Assembly (NCBI RefSeq): GCF_027172205.1
Contig: NC_070614.1
Span: forward strand, 41,469,001 to 41,533,000
DNA: 64,000 bases
Direction: 5' to 3'
DNA from: Podarcis raffonei
Taxonomy: Eukaryota; Chordata; Lepidosauria; Squamata; Lacertidae
Each line of letters starts with the position of its first letter. The first letter of the stretch is position 1. Below, piece after piece: positions 11,216 through 22,262 of this stretch. Below the pieces are notes generated by a model. It was not told where the DNA came from. It worked only from the letters and a program-made list of their open reading frames with translations, and made no database searches. The translations under genes were made by a program, and so were the position numbers.

Positions 11216-11744
11216 AGGAAGGGGGTTGGGGCATCTTGGCTCCCGGCGCTTATCGCTCTGGACCGCTTTGCAGAGGAGCGCCGAGCTGATCTGGGAATCC
11301 TAGTTCCCCAAATCCACTGCGCTCCTTGGAAATCGAATGCGCCCACGAGGGCGCAAGGCGCCTTCCCGGAGCTGCAGCCAAGAGATTCCTCCCTGAGCCT
11401 GCTCCGTCCCAGAAAGCAAGCCAGGAGCCTCGGCCCCGGCCCCGGCCACCTGCCTCTTTAAATGGAAATGGTTAACCACCATAGAGAATGCCTTCTCTTT
11501 CTCCCTTCCATTCCCTGCCTGCAAGCGGCGGAAGAGGGGGACCGTGCAGAGGAGGGAACTTCCTCTGACTCGCTCCCTCCCAGTCACCCTGAGCCCTGGT
11601 GGCTGGTGAGCGGAGACAGGGTTACTGCAGTGCACAGGGAGCTCGGGGCGGGGGGCTCCCCTGGCCTTATGGGGAGGGGGGGTCCCCGTGGGGGGCAAGA
11701 TCTCCCCAGAGCTGCAGACGTCTGAGGCAGCGGCAGCTGCGATG
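11216..11744 (+). promoter_or_regulatory. GC-rich promoter and untranslated first exon of second zinc-finger gene
   Basis: An abrupt CpG-rich island follows AT-rich L1 sequence and includes ggccccggccccggcc near 11430. It ends in a strong splice donor (gctgcgatg|gtgagttt, intron from 11745). The next supported exon on this strand is at 15368, leading to the 1.1-kb-residue zinc-finger protein. A conventional start in this exon does not fit the phase of the next exon, so it is probably untranslated. Confidence 0.45.
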
Positions 11745-12225
11745 GTGAGTTTTAGGGTGTCTTGCAAGAGCTGGGAAATGGGTGCATTTCTATTTTTAAA
11801 TTTTTTATTTTGCAAACAAAAGAGACGGGCTTTGGCGTTGGCGGTTGTGTGGACAGGCCAAATGCAGGGATTTTGTTATGGTTTTGTTTTGCAAAGGATC
11901 AAAACATAAGTCATTATTTAGTGTGCTGGCACCGGGAGATCGGCAGCGTTGTACTTCAGATCACTTCGCTCTCCTTGTCGTAGCCTGGGGAGGGGAGTTA
12001 GCGACGCGATCCGAGCCCTTGGGTTCCAGCGCGATTTACTCCAAAGTACGCGTGCATAGGATTGCAACCTGAGAGAGAGATTTTCGTATTTGCTCGGCAA
12101 CGCACATTTAAGCAGATGAAGAAGCGTTCCTGATCTGCGTTGTTGATCCTAAGCATGAGAACAAGGGGAAGTGCCATTTATTCTGCATTAAGCTTTGTGA
12201 AATAACAGCGGGTGAGGAGCGTTTG

Positions 12226-12268
<43 letters not shown>

Positions 12269-12456
12269 TTCTGAAGCAGTTGTGGACAGAGAACCACAGT
12301 GTGCTGTGCTAACACCTGCGTATGTGGGTGGGTGTCTCATGCCAAAAGAAGGGACGCAACCTTTTCTGCTCCTTAGCTGTGAATCATCATCTATTAACCC
12401 CCTAACTCTGTATAGTCCACTGATCCTCCTTGTACAATTCTTCTGTTGCTTTCCCC
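11745..12456. other. Intron-like, includes a (GT)n microsatellite
   Basis: Contains (tg)n at 12228-12267, about 20 dinucleotides, and a copy of the short 'tccaaagtacgcgtgcatag' foldback-family arm near 12040. No coding signal. Confidence 0.5.
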
Positions 12457-12870
12457 AAATAATAATAATAATAATGATAGTTATATTTATTTATACCCTG
12501 CCATTTCCCCTGGCAGGGACTCTGCGTGGGCTACAGATAAAATAAGAACAGCTAAAAATATATGGGAAAAACAATTAAACATTAGTATAATTAAAACTCT
12601 CTTTCTCTCTAAGATATTTTAAAAGTATACAGACAGTTGCAACAAAAACAGCACGGCACCGGCCCCCTTATTAAAAGCAGTCGGTTCCCAAACACTTGTT
12701 GGAGCAAGAAAGTCTTCACCTGCTGCCTGAAGGACAAGGAGGAAGCCAGTCTAACTTCTCTAGGAAGGGAGTTCCAAAGTCTGGAAGCAGCCACCAAGGC
12801 GGCCCTGCTGTCTGTGAGTGTGACAGAACCAAGAGATGGGTCTCCCCTGAAGATCTCAGAACTTGGGCAG
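12457..12870 (-). mobile_element. L2-clade LINE 3' end
   Basis: Minus-strand translation includes AASRLWNSLPREVRLASSLS, the characteristic C-terminal motif of L2 reverse transcriptases. An (aat)n tail lies at 12459-12475. This is a different subfamily from the copies at 27.6 and 42.4 kb. Confidence 0.65.
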
Positions 12871-13469
12871 GTTTGTGTGGATAGTGATTTTAATTAACAA
12901 GTTTTGCATTAACATAAGATCAGCAGTAAAACTCAGTGACCAATGCATTTCAGAGTACATACAGGGATAGCCCAGGTGGTCAGCCAGAATTAGTTCAGCA
13001 ATGTCCAGAGGGCCACAGGCTCCTTGGTTTTTTTAATTAAAAAAAAAAGAAAGGGAGCTCTTTGAACATTTGCGAAGCCCATCGCACAACTCTTTAGCTG
13101 AAATAAACCTGTGCAGCACAATCCTAAACTTTGTTTACACAGAAGGAAGTGCCACCATGTCCAATGGGACTTATTCCTGAGTAAGGAGCAAGATCTGCCA
13201 GGACGAGCGGTTAAGATGCAGCCAATCTCTGGCTCAGCCAGCTGCCCATTGCTGAGTGGCAAAGCGAACGTTTTGCATGCAGGCGTGGTCCCAGGCTCAA
13301 TGGCTGGCATTGCCAGTTGCAAGAGATCTTGTGTGTGGGGATGGGGAATCTAGCAGGGCTGGGCAAGACCCTGCAGAACTGCCTGGGCCAGAATAAACCA
13401 TGCACCCTACTCGTGCTAATGAACTAAGAGTCTGACTCAAAAAGAATTGCATCTCTGGGAGGGAGAATA

Positions 13470-13768
13470 GGGGTCCCTGGGGTTGCAGCGCTCATCTCGC
13501 TTTACTGGCCGGCGTACAGCTTCTGGGTCATGTGGCCAGCATGACTAAGCCGCTTCTGGCGAACCAGAGCAGCGCATGGAAACGCTGTTTACCTTCCCGC
13601 CAGAGCGGTACCTATTTATCTACTTGCACTTTATTGTGCTTTCAAACTGATAGGTTGGCAGGAGCAGGGACCGTGCAACGGGAGTTCATCCCGTCGCGGG
13701 GATTCGAACCGCCAACCTTCTGATTGGCAAGTCCTAGGCTCAGTGGTTTAACCCACAGCGCCACCTTA
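13470..13768 (-). repeat. tRNA-derived SINE (squamate, 'cctttacc'-ended family)
   Basis: On the minus strand the head is ggtggcgctgtgggttaaac with a B box GGTTCGAATCC, then 'cctgccaacctatcagtttg' and 'ccagaagcggcttagtcatg'. The A- and B-box spacing fits a pol III promoter. Sister copies lie at 16.36 and 61.84 kb. The CT-rich 3' end is lost here. Confidence 0.8.
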
Positions 13769-13769
13769 T

Positions 13770-14824
13770 TTAAAGTGGTATAGCAGTGCTTTAAATGTAT
13801 TGTGTGGATGTCGCCTTCACCTTCAGTGCTAATGTGTCTGTTTGTACGCACTTCATACTTGCAACCCGTTTGGAATCTGCCCACTTCCCAGAGTTAAATT
13901 GATTATTATTATTTTCTCTTTTCTCCACTTCCCCCCCTTTGCAAATTGTGGCCAGTCCCCATCACGAGGGCAGCGTAAATTAAGAGCACATGGTGCTTGT
14001 AGGCACTAAGGAACGGAGTGAGGACTTTGTATCTGGACTTGGCCCTCTCTCAAGTGGGCGTTTGCTGCCAGTTCCCAGTTGCCAAGGCTGAGCTCCGTAG
14101 TAGCCTCTGGAGACAAAGGCAGAACCAGGACCTGTCCCTTGGACGCGTGTCTTTGCTAAGGTGCTAGAGCTGTTTGTGTCCTTGGTGGCTTCCCTGTTTT
14201 GAACAGACCCTCTGCTGCGCTGGGTCCCTTTGCTTGTCGGCGTCTTTGTGATAAGGGCTTGAAACCGGGGCAACAAATCTCAAAGAAGTTGTCCCAAGTA
14301 AGAACAGCAATGTCTGTTCCTGGATTAGACTGATGGAGCAAAGAATCACATGAGCGTTAGGTTAGCTGTCCATGTTAGCTTTACATCTGGATATATATAT
14401 ATATTTATAAATATAAAAACAAACTTTTTGCATTCTGCTGTGCTATAGTGGAACCAACAGGAGGTGTGAATGCTATATTGTGTGCATTGCTGTTTTGTAT
14501 ATTTTTGAACCACCCTGAGTGAGCCGTTGCCACGGCTGCCACTCTCCACCCCCCTCCCACTTTTTGGTTAGCAACTGGAGAGCCAGGAATCGCTTGGACC
14601 TAGGAATGTTCAGTCCATGGTGCCCCCTCTCTATGGGCTGGGCTGGCAGAGAACAGGATGCTGGGTAGTGGGTATCACCTATGGAGCTAATGTTCCCCAG
14701 TCTTTTTTGGGCAGTGCATGTCACTTTTAGTTTTTAAAGATATACCCATAGATGTCAAAATCATGCCACTAGCTATGCTGGCAACATGTTACCTGCAGGA
14801 TCAGTCTTGAGAGAATTTCAGGTG
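13770..14824. other. Intron-like, no gene recognised
   Basis: No coding signal or strong repeat. A short (ta)n tract occurs near 14390-14405. Confidence 0.35.
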
Positions 14825-15024
14825 GGAGAGTGCAATTATGTCCTGCTTATGGGGAGACTGCAATTATGTCCTGCTTATGGGGAGAGTGCAATTACGTCCT
14901 GCTTATGGGGAGAGTGCAATTACGTCCTGCTTATGGGGAGAGTGCAATTACGTCCTGCTTATGGGGAGAGCGCAATTATGTCCTGCTTATGGGGAGAGTG
15001 CAACTAAGTCCTGCTTATGGGCAT
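14825..15024 (+). repeat. 28-bp tandem repeat, about seven copies
   Basis: Units begin at 14831, 14859, 14887, 14915, 14943, 14971 and 14999, each a variant of tgcaattatgtcctgctta followed by tggggagag. The period is exactly 28 bp and units differ at only one or two positions. Because 28 is not a multiple of 3, all three forward frames stay open across it, which gives misleading short ORFs. Confidence 0.95.
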
Positions 15025-15160
15025 AGCTCATCATGGCTACCAGCTCTTAATAACCTTCTCGGTGAATTTGTCTAATCCTCTTTAAAAGCCATCTCAAGTT
15101 GGCCATCAATGCTTCCTGCAGGAGCGAGTTCCAAACACTCTAGTTTGCTTGCAGCTCTCT
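15025..15160 (-). repeat. CR1/L3-like LINE fragment
   Basis: Contains 'gaatttgtctaatcctcttt' and 'aaagccatctcaagttggc', shared with fragments near 48.05-48.31 kb and related to those at 29.0 and 51.2 kb. The arrangement is that of a CR1-lineage 3' region on the minus strand. Confidence 0.45.
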
Positions 15161-15367
15161 GTGATCAGGGGATGATTGGCATCAGTGAGCTGCCTTTCAC
15201 TGGTATTGATCTCCTATTAAGTAGAGGAACCGCAGGATTCCCCAGCACACAGCCTGAAAGCGACTGATATGGCTTAGCACTGTTGACCCTGATAGAAAGG
15301 AGATTTTTCAACATCTCGGGTAAGGCGAATGGACTTAGCCTGTTGTTTTTCACTCTTGGGTCTGCAG

Positions 15368-15484
15368 GTCCCCTAGAAAATGCTCTTGCCGCAGCACCCC
15401 ACATGGATGGAACAAAGGAGGCAAGCGATCCTGACGAACCTGGAGCTTTGGAGGAAGGGGAGACCCTGAGAATCACCCATGCAG
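15368..15484 (+). CDS. Candidate 5' coding exon of second zinc-finger gene
   Basis: Bounded by a good acceptor (cttgggtctgcag|gtcccc) and donor (catgcag|gtggga). It has an ATG at 15403 in good context (cacATGg) and encodes an acidic peptide starting MDGTKEASDPDEPGALEEGE. The phase fits: 82 coding bases leave one base that completes a glycine codon with the exon at 16937 ([15 protein letters not shown]). The frame is also open upstream of the ATG to the acceptor, so more 5' coding exons are possible. There is no transcript evidence. Confidence 0.5.
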
Positions 15485-16359
15485 GTGGGAAAGATGAAAG
15501 CGGAATTCTTGTCTTGAAAAGAGGGGATATAAGGTCCACACCACCAGCCCTCTCATGCCATTCATCTGGGATTGGAGGGCTCAAGGCCCACCTCTCTCTC
15601 GCATCCATATCCATTGCAACACGTATTTCCTCCTCTCCTTCCAAAGGTTTAGATTTCCCACCCCCCCTTTTCTTCCCAGGTTGTTTCTTGAATTCTAGGA
15701 TTTCACTCTTGTGAAATCTTCCCTTTCCTCAAAAGTCAACAAATTGTGACTTCCTGCAGCTCCCACTTCCATCAGGCTCTCTAACCTCACTTATGGATCA
15801 AGGGTGGGGAGCCTGTAGCCCTCCGGATTTTCTTGGACTCCAAATGCCATCAGCCCCGGCCAGCAGGGCCAATGGTCAGGGATGATGGGGGGTTGTAGAA
15901 TCTGTGTTCATTTAAGAGCAACAACATTTAGAACGTTTCAAGTGCTTAACAACCAAAAGACATATTAATTAAAGGCAGCGCATTAAATGGCGACGAATGA
16001 CGATGAATTAAACAGCAATATCCATCATTAACTCAAGTGCATGAAGCACTGACGAGATCCAAAAGCCCAGCCGGTTGGTGTGTTTGTGTGTGTCTAGGAA
16101 GCTCCATAGGGGCAGCCAGTCTGCGTGGGAGGTATTAATTAGCATGCAACAAGTAGAAGATAAAACGAAAGCTTCCTGGTTTAATAACTTGCCTGGTCTG
16201 GGGAGGAAAATACCCTTCCTAGCTTCCAAATGGGTGATTAGTTAAACACTTGAGCTGATGCAGAACCAAGTTCACGGGGTCTCCCCAAAACAGAACGGTA
16301 CTGGGGAACAAGCTCAGTTCCAGGGTGGCTAGAAATGGGATAGATGGGCTTGTAGGGAC
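15485..16359. other. Intron of second zinc-finger gene
   Basis: Contains a family A foldback MITE fragment near 15807-15900 (ggtggggagcctgtagccct). Otherwise unremarkable. Confidence 0.45.
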
Positions 16360-16765
16360 GCGGGTGGTGCTGTGGTCTAAACCACTGAGCCACTTAGGCT
16401 TACCGATCGGAAGGTTGGTGGTTCAAATCCCTACGACAGAGTGAGGTCCCGTTGCTCTGTCCCAGCTCCTGCCAACCTAGTAGTTCGAAAGCACGTCAAA
16501 GTGCAAGTAGATAAATAGGTACTGCTGCAGCGGGAAAGTAAACGGCATTTCCATGCACTCTGGTTTCCATCACGGGGTCCCATTGTGCCAGAAGCGGTTT
16601 AGTCCTGCTGGCCACATGACCTGGAAAGCTGTCTGTGGACAAACGCCAGCTCCCTTGGCCTGAAAGCGAGATAAGCACCTCAACCCCATAGTCACCTTTG
16701 ACTGGTCTTAACCTTCCAGGGGTCCTTTACCTTTTACCTTTTTTACCTTTACCTTTTTTACCTTT
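16360..16765 (+). repeat. tRNA-derived SINE (squamate, 'cctttacc'-ended family)
   Basis: Near full length: the head gtggtgctgtggtctaaacc, a B box ggttcaaatcc, and the body 'cctgccaacctagtagttcg' and 'agaagcggtttagtcctgc', ending in repeated ccttttacctttt units to about 16765. Inserted in the intron just before the main zinc-finger exon. Confidence 0.85.
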
Positions 16766-16936
16766 AGATGGGACTGTACTCTTGAGGCTGCTTTGTATGT
16801 TGAAGGGAATCCTGTGTGGATGGCGTCCCAAACTTTTGCACAGCTGAGCTCTGGCAGATTAAAGTTTCTGCCCGTTCCAGGTTATTTGAGACCTCCCCGT
16901 TTCTGATTCCTTCTTCCTTCGTTGCCTCTTTGCCAG

Positions 16937-19900
16937 GTGATGCTGAGAAGATGGAGCCCTTGAAGGAGGTGGAGGAGGAGGAGGAAGAAGAAGAGGGCAT
17001 TTTATGTATGGAGTCCGGACGCCGTGTCGGGGATGACGACTCGCCCACTGCGGCCCTTCCGCAACGCGGGAAGGGGGAGCGCCCATACCCCTGCGGCGAG
17101 TGCGGGAAAGCGTTCAGCCAGTGGTCGAAGCTGGTGCGCCACCGGCGCATCCACACGGGCGAGCGCCCCAACACGTGCACCGACTGTGGCAAGTCCTTCA
17201 CCCAGAGCTCCCACCTGGTGCAGCACCGGCGGACGCACACGGGCGAGAAGCCCTACGTCTGCGGCGACTGCGGCAAGGCCTTTTCCTGGAGCTCCAACCT
17301 GGCTCAGCACCAGCGGACCCACACCGGGGAGAAGCCTTATGTGTGCCGGGAGTGCGGCAAGGCCTTCTCCCAGAGCACCAACCTCATCAAACACCAGCGC
17401 AGCCACACGGGGGAAAAGCCCTATCGCTGCCCGGAGTGCCCAAAAAGCTTCTACCGCTCCTCGGACCTCATCCAACACCAGATCACGCACACGGGCGAAC
17501 GCCCCTTCAAGTGCGACGAGTGTGGCAAGGGCTTCACCCAGAGTGCCAACCTGGTCAAGCACCGCAAGATCCACGCCGGGGAGAAGCCCTTCCGCTGCAA
17601 CGACTGCGGCAAAACTTTCATCCAGAGCTCGGAGCTCATCCAGCACCAGCGGACGCACTCGGGCGAGAAGCCTTACCAGTGCCAGGAGTGCGGCAAGCGC
17701 TTCGGCCACGGCGCCACCCTGGTCAAGCACCAGCGCCTGCACATGGGGGTGGAGCCGTACCGCTGCGCTGACTGCGGCAAGACCTTTGGGCTCAGCTCGG
17801 CGCTGGAGCGGCACCGGCGCTGCCACAGCGAGAGCCGCCCCTACGCCTGCGGGGAGTGCGGGCAGAGCTTCTCGCTGGCCTCCAACCTCACGCTGCACTC
17901 GCGCATCCACCGGGGGGAGAAGCCGTACCGCTGCGCCGACTGCGGCAAGTGCTTTGGCATGAGCTCCACCCTCATCCGCCACCAGCGCATCCACACGGGC
18001 GAGAAGCCCTACGCCTGCCCCGACTGCGGCAAGGCCTTCGTCCGCAGCTCCCACCTCACGCAGCACCGGCGGACGCACACGGGCGAGCGGCCCTACCACT
18101 GCGAGGAGTGCGGGCGGCGCTTCTCCCAGAGCTCCAACCTCATCACCCACCAGCGCATCCACATGGAGGAGCGGCCCCACGTCTGCCATGGCTGTGGGCG
18201 GCGCTTTGCCCAGGAGGAGGAGCTGCAGCGCCACCAGCAACAGGAGGACGGGAAATGCAGCGGCAAAGGAGGTGCCAGAGAGCCAGAGGGCCTGGGGGAA
18301 ACCTGTGGGGAAAGCCATGCACCGGCATCGCACCCGGAGAGCGGCGCCACTTGCGCCATGTGCGGGCCAGAGTGCAAAGATGCAGCCGGACTCATGCAGC
18401 ACCAGAAAGGCCACATCCCCTTCGTCTGCAACATATGCGGGGAGAGCTTCCAAGATGGTGCCAAGTTAGCGCAGCACCAGGAAAGCCACACGTCTTACAT
18501 CTGTACCGAATGTGGGAGGAGCTTTGGGGACTCCGGTGCCTTAGCCTGCCATCAGGAGAACCATGAATCTTGGATATGTGGCATCTGCGGGCAGAACTGC
18601 AAGGACCGCTTGGCCCTGGTGCAGCACCAAGAAGCACACTCGCTGCACATCTGCGGGGCGTGCGGAGAGAGCTTTGTCGACAGCCAGGCACTTGAGGAGC
18701 ACGAGGAGAGCGGGAGGTGCAAGGAGGACTCCAAGCTCCTGTTTGGCCCAGGATCCCCGAAGACGCCGGTGCGTGTGGATTCTAGGGAGAGCTTTGCTGT
18801 TGGGACGGCTCTCGTGCCGCGTAAGGAGGGGGAAGCGTCGTGGGGCTGTCTGGAGCGTGGGGAAGGCTGCAAGGATAGTTCGGCCTTGGAGTACCACCAG
18901 CAGAGCCACCGGCGGAGGCCTCACACCTGCTCCAAGTGTGGACAGGCCTTTGCCGATGGCGCAGCCCTCTCACGCCATCGGATGACCCACATGGAAGCGG
19001 ATTTGTACAAATGTCCCCAGTGCGAGCAGAGCTTTGAGGGCCTTTTGGCCCTCACTCGGCACCGGGGGGAACACGTCTGCGAGAAGTGTCTGGAGTGTGG
19101 CCAGGCCTTTGAGGACCGTGAAGGCCTCTTGCTCCACCAGAAGAGCTTGGGGGACAAATTGCACGGACGTCTTGAATCCAGAGAACCTCCTCAGGCCGAC
19201 TCAGATCTTGTAACTCAACTGAGCGATCCCATGGAGGAGCCTGCTGACACAGGTTTTACCACAGCCCAGAAAATATTCTCTGGTGACCAGCCCTCCAACG
19301 AAAAAGTGGTGTCCAGCCGCCATGAGAGTGTCCCACTGGATGAACAGCCCTTTAGTGACCCCTTGAGGCCTACTTTGCACCAGAGAATCCACCCGAAAGC
19401 TCAGACTCTGGACGGTGTCACACCTGAGAGCATCCCTGAAGAAGAGGCGGCGTCTTTGGGTGGGCTGGGCCTCCAGGACAGCTCAGCTCTTGCCTCACAA
19501 ACCCCACCCGAAGAAGAGGCTGGTCTGGGCCCCCTGGGTGACAGCTCCCTTAAAGTCAGCTTGGTTGCCGCTCCGCTGCAGAAGAGAGCTTCTTCCGCCG
19601 ACAGACCTCCTCCGGTCTCCACCGAAATGGCTGCCCTCATCCGCCGCCCGAGCACCAAGCCCTACAAGTGCCACGACTGCGAGCAGAGCTTTGCGGACGC
19701 CGGTGGCTTGTCATGCCACCAGGCCGGCCACACGAAGGGGCGGCTGCTGAAGTGTCCCGAGTGCGGGAAGGGCTTCCCGGAGAGGCTGGCTCTGATCCGG
19801 CACCAGATGGAACACACGGTAGAGAAAGCCAGGGCCGTGCGGCAGACGCCACCACCGAGAAACAATCGCGGCAAGGAGAGGGACCCCGGGAGCCCCCTGG

Positions 19901-20217
19901 AATTCGGGGAGAGCTTCACAGAGATCTCGGCTGTCCTTTTTCAGAGGGAAAACCACGTCTCTAAAAGGGGCGCATCGCTGCGGCCAAAGGATCGTGGTGG
20001 GAACGAGAAGCAGAGTTTAGGCGACCCTTTGCAGACCACGGAGCCCTACTTCCACCTTGATTTGGGGAAAGCCTCGGGTGCCATGGGAGTGCTGGGCCAG
20101 CGCCATGGGCAGCAGGAGAAGGGCAGATACTTTGGGCACTCTGAGCCTGGGAAGATCTCCCGCAACAGCTCGATATTGCTGCAGCACCTCCAGAACCACA
20201 CGGCAGAGCAGCCCTGA
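16937..20217 (+). CDS. Long C2H2 zinc-finger protein with decaying C-terminal fingers
   Basis: Main coding exon, with acceptor ctctttgccag|gtgatg. Its first ATG is at 16951 (1,088 residues from there; 1,120 if the 15.4-kb exon is joined). A glutamate-rich N-terminus ([10 protein letters not shown]) is followed by 13 regular C2H2 fingers with TGEKPY-type linkers (about 17083-18174) and a 14th lacking a standard second histidine pair. After a spacer come finger clusters that have lost the linker and in places a ligand (about 18345-18720, 18905-19150, 19655-19815), several of the CX2C-X12-HX3-5H type with H-C variation. The last 300 bases encode finger-like remnants ([35 protein letters not shown]) with no zinc-binding cysteine pair. 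No KRAB or SCAN domain was seen. Probable nuclear DNA-binding regulator; orthology not assigned. Confidence 0.9.
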
Positions 20218-21692
20218 AGCCCTGGGGGATTGTCTCGGTGGAATTTGGTCAGTACCAGGCAGGTGTGACCTGTGATGCTCTGTCTTCTGTCACGCTCCCC
20301 ACCCCCTGTTCGATGGTCAAAGCTGAGGGTGGGGTGTACATAGGGGTAAACTGGGGCAACTCAGTCTGCCCAGGTTTGGAGACATGCCCTCGATGGAGAG
20401 AAGATACTACGGACATTATTATTATTATTATTATTATTAGGGTGGGGGGTCTGTGCAGATGCGCAGAATCGAAACGGGAGGTGCTGCAGCAAACAATGCA
20501 AGTTGGGGAAACCCTCGAGGTTCTTTACCAGCAAAATACACAGTGGCTCTTCCTTTTCAGGTATTTTTCCCTTCGTTCATCCTTGGTTTTCCCTCTGAAT
20601 CAGATGAGCTCAAGTCTCTTTGAAGGGTAGCTAAGCTTGTGGTCCTCCGGATGTTGCTGGACTACAGCTCCCATCATTCCTGCTGGGGCTGGTGGAAATT
20701 GAAGTCCTAGCAACACCTTGATAGCTTCAGCTTAGTCCCCCCCCCTTTAAAACATGGAATTAGCCAGGAGCTGACAGCAGGTGGCCTTGTACAAAAAGTG
20801 GAATGGTTTCTCTCTGTGTTTCTGTATCTAGTGGGAGGGCTAGTTTCCAAAGTCCATCTTTCTCCCCCTGCAATTTTTTTTGGGGTATTTCCTATAAGAG
20901 CTATTCCAATGCAGACAGATTTTGTGAAATAAGGTGAGATAGGAGGTTTTTTTTGTTTTGTTTTTTAAATCACCTGAAAATACAACATACTGGAATGGCT
21001 CATTGGGGTACGTTCTGTATCTACTCCTGCTTGCCACTTGTGGTTGCTTCTCTGTTCTGACCACACTTAGCAGGATGCTGAGGCTGGTTTTAGGTCTTTG
21101 AATGTGAGTTTGCTTCCTCCTTCCATGACATGCTTGCTTCCCAGTACATGGCATCAAGTAAACCAGGATATTTCGCTGGCAGCCTGTCTCCTCCCACCCA
21201 CCAGCTTTTCTCTAACCTCACATTTCCACTGTTCCACCCAGTCTACTTTCAGGTGAAAACACTGATGATCAGAAATGGGTTCCTGTGGACATGTGTGAAG
21301 AGATAGGATCTACTTGGCACATCTTAAGTAAAGCAGGTTCTCCATATTTCTGCACCCTCAATGTATCTCTGACTTCTACTGGTTGTATTTCTTTTTCTGT
21401 GGGGAGAGGGGGTTCCTAGTTAGATTTTAAAACAAAAAAAATACTCCCCATCCCTGTACATTTTAGGTTTGCTCAGTCATTCAGTGCCAACGTCTACCTC
21501 ACCAATCCACGTTGAGGTCTTTGCCCATAGAAAGTGCTGTAGAGTTGATAAAGTAATAATCTTCAAAGACAAACACAATCTGTGGAATTCCCTGACACAG
21601 GAAATATATGGCAGCAGACTCTTAACTTGCCCCATCTGAATCTCTGAATGCTGTTCATAGCTATGAATCCTTTTCTTACCTGTTTGCAATCC
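20218..21692. other. Downstream flank of second zinc-finger gene
   Basis: No clear polyadenylation signal was picked out. It contains an (att)n tract at 20415-20440 and a family A MITE fragment at about 20640-20735 (gtggtcctccggatgttgct). Otherwise no coding signal. Confidence 0.4.
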
Positions 21693-21765
21693 TATAATAA
21701 TAATAATAATAGTAATAATAATAATTTATTATTTATACCCTGCCCATCTGTCTGGGTTTCTAGAC
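21693..21765 (-). mobile_element. L2 LINE 3' tail with (aat)n
   Basis: An (aat)n tract is followed by tttattatttataccctgcc and catctgtctgggtttc, the L2 terminal signature in reverse orientation. Confidence 0.6.
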
Positions 21766-22129
21766 TTCCTTTAAACGGGAGCAGGGCCCATTTAATTCAG
21801 TGGGGCTCACTTCGGAGTAGGAATGTGCTGTTAGGTTTTTCCTAATACACTGCAAGCAAGCAAGCAAGCAAACAAACAGATCTCCCTTACCCTGGCACAG
21901 CTTTGATTTTAAACTTCTTCCCTGGCGCTGGCATCTACCTCACCTATTCAAGTGAGCTGAGGCGTGATCCTTGACAAAGCAGAAAAATTGGCTGCTTGCG
22001 TCAGGTGGAACTCCTGGTCACATGATACCCATAGTAAGATGGAGAGCTTAGTAGCATGGACAATGAGACCAGCCGTGACATGGGTAGATTCCAGCACAGT
22101 GTACAAGACCCACCTTGGAAAATGTAGAG

Positions 22130-22262
22130 CAAGGGTGGGGAAGCTTTGGTTATCCAGATGTTGTTGGGACCAAGACTCCCATGGACTATTGGCCATTCAC
22201 ACTGGGGCTGATGGGAGACGTAGTTCAGCAGTATCTGGAGGACCAGAGGTTCCCCACCGCTG
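22130..22262. mobile_element. Foldback hAT-like MITE (family A), near full length
   Basis: Left end caagggtggggaagctttgg and right end ccagaggttccccaccgctg are inverted copies. The centre carries gggaccaagactcccatgg and its partner ctgatgggagacgtagttc. Confidence 0.6.

Noticed and set aside
11462-11725. Short coding frame in the GC-rich island
   Set aside because: It ends before the donor, has no recognisable motif, and the island behaves as promoter plus untranslated exon.
14831-15021. CRISPR-like array of short regular repeats
   Set aside because: The units are directly contiguous with no unique spacers, and the genome is vertebrate.
14786-15075. Short repetitive ORFs encoding CLWGECNYVLLMGR units
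   Set aside because: Produced by the 28-bp minisatellite in all three frames.
17002-18453. A 483-codon open frame on the minus strand across the second zinc-finger array
   Set aside because: It is the antisense shadow of the repeated finger codons; the translation is a periodic LARV/EAL pattern with no splice or promoter support. The same applies to minus-strand frames at 3106-4083, 29836-30792 and 30853-31686.
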